A stretch of 16,958 nucleotides of DNA from CAYLRU01 sp964386565 (GTDB lineage: Bacteria; Desulfobacterota; Desulfobacteria; Desulfobacterales; UBA5616). The notes below the pieces were generated by a model. That model worked only from the letters and a program-made list of their open reading frames with translations. It searched no databases and was not told the DNA's origin. The position numbers and the translations under genes were made by a program. The DNA lies in assembly GCA_964386565.1 (NCBI GenBank), contig CAYLRU010000055.1:1-16958 (forward strand), given 5' to 3'. This document shows, one piece after another, positions 15,286-16,958 of this stretch (position 1 is its first letter; each line of letters starts with the position of its first letter).

Positions 15286-16587
15286 TTAATACACCACGCG
15301 GTTTCTTCCGGTGGATTTGGCGATGTAAAGCTTTTCATCCGCGTTCCTTAGAAGATCTGTTAAGGTACTGTTTTTTTTCATCTCAGCCAGTCCCAGGCTT
15401 ATCGTTACCGGTTTAAGCAGGTTCGGCGGGGCGGTTTTTTTCTCTACGGAGTTCTTTATTCTTTGAGCAACTTCCAATCCATAGTCGATGGATGTGTTGG
15501 GCAGGAGTACGCAAAATTCTTCTCCTCCGTACCTGCCTGAAATATCCACCCGGCGCGTGGCGCTTTTAACGATTTCGCCGATTTTGGCCAGGGCCCTGTC
15601 TCCTTCGACATGTCCCAATTCGTCATTGTAATTCTTAAAATGATCCACATCAAACAGGATAAGGGAAAGGGGATGGCCGTAACGGTTTGCGCTTTCCACG
15701 AGTTGTTGGGCCCTTTCGAGGATATGCCGTCGGTTATGAAGGCCGGTGAGACTGTCGGTGATGTTCTGCATCATCAGGATGTCGATATCCGAATAGTACC
15801 CCAGCACGGCTCTTTGCCCATTGAACTTGATGGACACGACCTCGCCCCTGACCCATCTTTCTTTATCCGTATTGGGATGAATCGTTCGGTATTCAAAGGG
15901 ATGGTGGGATTGGCCCTTGAGCATGTGGATTATGTTTTCTCTCAAAAGCGCCTTGTCATCCGGAATTACAAGATCCATGGCATCCATTCCGATCAATTCA
16001 TCTTCCCGGTAACCGGTTTCTGTGATGAACCGCTGGTTTACCCAGACAAACTTTCCGTTTTGTGTTATATATATACCGATAGGCGCGTTTTTAAGCGCCT
16101 CCCATTTCTGCTTCAGATCCTCTTCTGCCTGTTTGCGTGATGTGATATCACGCGAAACCACCTGGATCGCGTAAACTTTTCCGTCGTGGCAAATGCCGGA
16201 GGCACTGGTTTCCGTATAGACAAAACTGCCGTCAGGACGTCGGATTTTAAATTCCCCGAGGTTTTTCTGCCCCCCAAGCTTCAATATGTCGTTCCTATGG
16301 CGAATGAATTGGGCAATCTGGTCCTGGTCCAGCAGTTCGAAAATGTTTTCCGGCCTGTTTTTATCTTCTGTCGCATATCCCACCATCTCGAGGGATTTTG
16401 TATTTCCATCCAGGATCTTGCCGTTGAGATCAATAACGAATACGGCATCAAGGGACTGATGGAACAATGCCTTGTATCGTTCTTTATAAATTTTTAAGGA
16501 TTCAGCCTCACGGCGGCATTTGGCAAGTTCTTTTTCCAGTTCTTTAATCCTGGATTCAGGGTCTTGGCAGTCCGGGTTTTTTGACAT
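15286..16587 (-). CDS. Diguanylate cyclase with two PAS domains
   Basis: This protein of 433 residues is predicted to make cyclic di-GMP from two GTP. A short coiled-coil-like N-terminus (about 10-38, rich in Glu, Lys and Arg) is followed by PAS 1 (about 38-150), PAS 2 (about 160-272) and a GGDEF domain (about 273-433). The catalytic signature is GGEEF (354-358), and the Asp-His-Phe-Lys region DVDHFKNYND is intact. An inhibitory I-site, RRVD (345-348), lies exactly five residues before GGEEF, so product feedback is expected. No transmembrane segment is seen, so sensing is cytoplasmic. The open frame runs 25 codons further up, but GGAG 8 nt before the ATG at 16587 and the start of the charged helix favour MSKNPD. 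It is adjacent to the two-component block but has its own upstream region, and no functional link is shown. Confidence 0.92.
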   Translation of the reverse strand: MSKNPDCQDPESRIKELEKELAKCRREAESLKIYKERYKALFHQSLDAVFVIDLNGKILDGNTKSLEMVGYATEDKNRPENIFELLDQDQIAQFIRHRNDILKLGGQKNLGEFKIRRPDGSFVYTETSASGICHDGKVYAIQVVSRDITSRKQAEEDLKQKWEALKNAPIGIYITQNGKFVWVNQRFITETGYREDELIGMDAMDLVIPDDKALLRENIIHMLKGQSHHPFEYRTIHPNTDKERWVRGEVVSIKFNGQRAVLGYYSDIDILMMQNITDSLTGLHNRRHILERAQQLVESANRYGHPLSLILFDVDHFKNYNDELGHVEGDRALAKIGEIVKSATRRVDISGRYGGEEFCVLLPNTSIDYGLEVAQRIKNSVEKKTAPPNLLKPVTISLGLAEMKKNSTLTDLLRNADEKLYIAKSTGRNRVVY

Positions 16588-16626
16588 TTTTACATCTCCA
16601 TAACTAAATGAATGTAATTCAGTTGT

Positions 16627-16655
16627 CAGATAGCATTTTTTACCCAATATTTCAA
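16627..16655 (-). promoter_or_regulatory. Possible promoter of the diguanylate cyclase
   Basis: On the minus strand TTGAAA (16650-16655) and TATCTG (16627-16632) are separated by 17 bp, and TGC directly before the second hexamer would make an extended -10. The -10 match is weak. The 11-bp array seen upstream of the other operons is absent. The rest of 16588-16855 shows no gene I can support. Confidence 0.35.
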
Positions 16656-16853
16656 TAGGCAAAAAACATTCTGGAATTTATAGTTATATATTTTAAATAC
16701 GATGGATACGGCATTAAATACAAGCATTGAACAGTATTACACGGAAAATAATTTCTAAAGGCGTTGGATATGGGATACGGTCAGTGTGCAGGCTCCGAAC
16801 TCTTCCACAAGATCGCGCTATCCCCGAAAGAGACCTCCAAAGCCAAGAAATGG

Positions 16854-16889
16854 AAAAGGCGCGTAAGCCAAAGGATGCATACGCGCCTT
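16854..16889 (-). terminator. Rho-independent terminator of tRNA-Glu
   Basis: A perfect 10-bp inverted repeat (AAGGCGCGTA 16856-16865 with TACGCGCCTT 16880-16889) surrounds a 14-nt loop. On the minus strand it lies 14 bp after the tRNA 3' end and is followed by a run of four T. The position and strand fit termination of the tRNA transcript. Confidence 0.75.
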
Positions 16890-16903
16890 AACGATGATAA
16901 AAG

Positions 16904-16958
16904 TGGCGTCCCCAAGGGGATTTGAACCCCTGTCGCCGGCGTGAAAGGCCGGTGTCCT
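16904..16958 (-). tRNA. tRNA-Glu(UUC), 3' part, cut by window end
   Basis: The minus strand reads GGACACCGGCC then TTTCAC and GCCGG, an anticodon stem of CCGGC and GCCGG around a loop with anticodon TTC. The T arm AGGGG-TTCAAAT-CCCCT and the 3' acceptor strand with encoded CCA (plus-strand 16904-16906) follow. This is the standard bacterial glutamate tRNA sequence. The D arm and 5' acceptor strand lie beyond the right edge. Confidence 0.93.

Noticed and set aside
16770..16925. A 51-codon open frame on the plus strand, rich in Lys and Arg
   Set aside because: It runs through the tRNA terminator and into the antisense of the tRNA-Glu, has no Shine-Dalgarno, and its basic composition follows from those structured sequences.

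Overview
The window looks like a chromosomal segment of a Gram-negative bacterium with lipid-carrier-dependent envelope glycosylation, at moderate GC. Gene style, intergenic style and the mixture of families suggest a Desulfobacterota (Desulfobacterales-like) organism. That placement is inference from general resemblance; no marker gene fixes the taxon.

Layout. Positions 1-530 hold the decayed 5' part of an IS1380-type transposase on the minus strand, with a large hairpin over its start site. A small membrane protein follows on the plus strand (693-1127). From there to about 16590 every convincing gene is on the minus strand. Read in transcription order (high to low coordinates) these are: a PAS-PAS-GGDEF diguanylate cyclase; response regulator 2 with histidine kinase 2; an operon of metallophosphoesterase 2, a DegT-type sugar aminotransferase, a DPM/ArnC-like GT2, a TVP38/VTT membrane protein, a Gfo/Idh/MocA sugar dehydrogenase and an ArnT-like GT-C transferase; and a second operon of another ArnT-like transferase, metallophosphoesterase 1, response regulator 1 and histidine kinase 1. 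A tRNA-Glu gene on the minus strand runs off the right edge, with its terminator inside the window.

How the genes fit together. Dehydrogenase plus aminotransferase is the usual pair for making a nucleotide-linked amino sugar. The GT2 would load that sugar onto undecaprenyl phosphate, the VTT protein may move the lipid carrier or the loaded lipid, and the two GT-C enzymes would transfer the sugar to a periplasmic acceptor such as lipid A. Two membrane-anchored phosphoesterases, predicted to face the periplasm, have no counterpart in the classical arn pathway. The two regulator/kinase pairs are clear paralogues with almost identical DNA-recognition regions.

The most notable signal is non-coding. 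A 39-bp array of four half-sites on an 11-bp period (RTAATC-like on the minus strand) occurs three times: upstream of the GT-C/MPE1/RR1/HK1 operon (about 6074-6112), upstream of the six-gene modification operon (12846-12884) and upstream of RR2-HK2 (15226-15264). This is the arrangement expected for tandem binding of PhoB/PmrA-type dimers, so the whole locus is probably one self-regulated modification regulon wired to two duplicated two-component systems.
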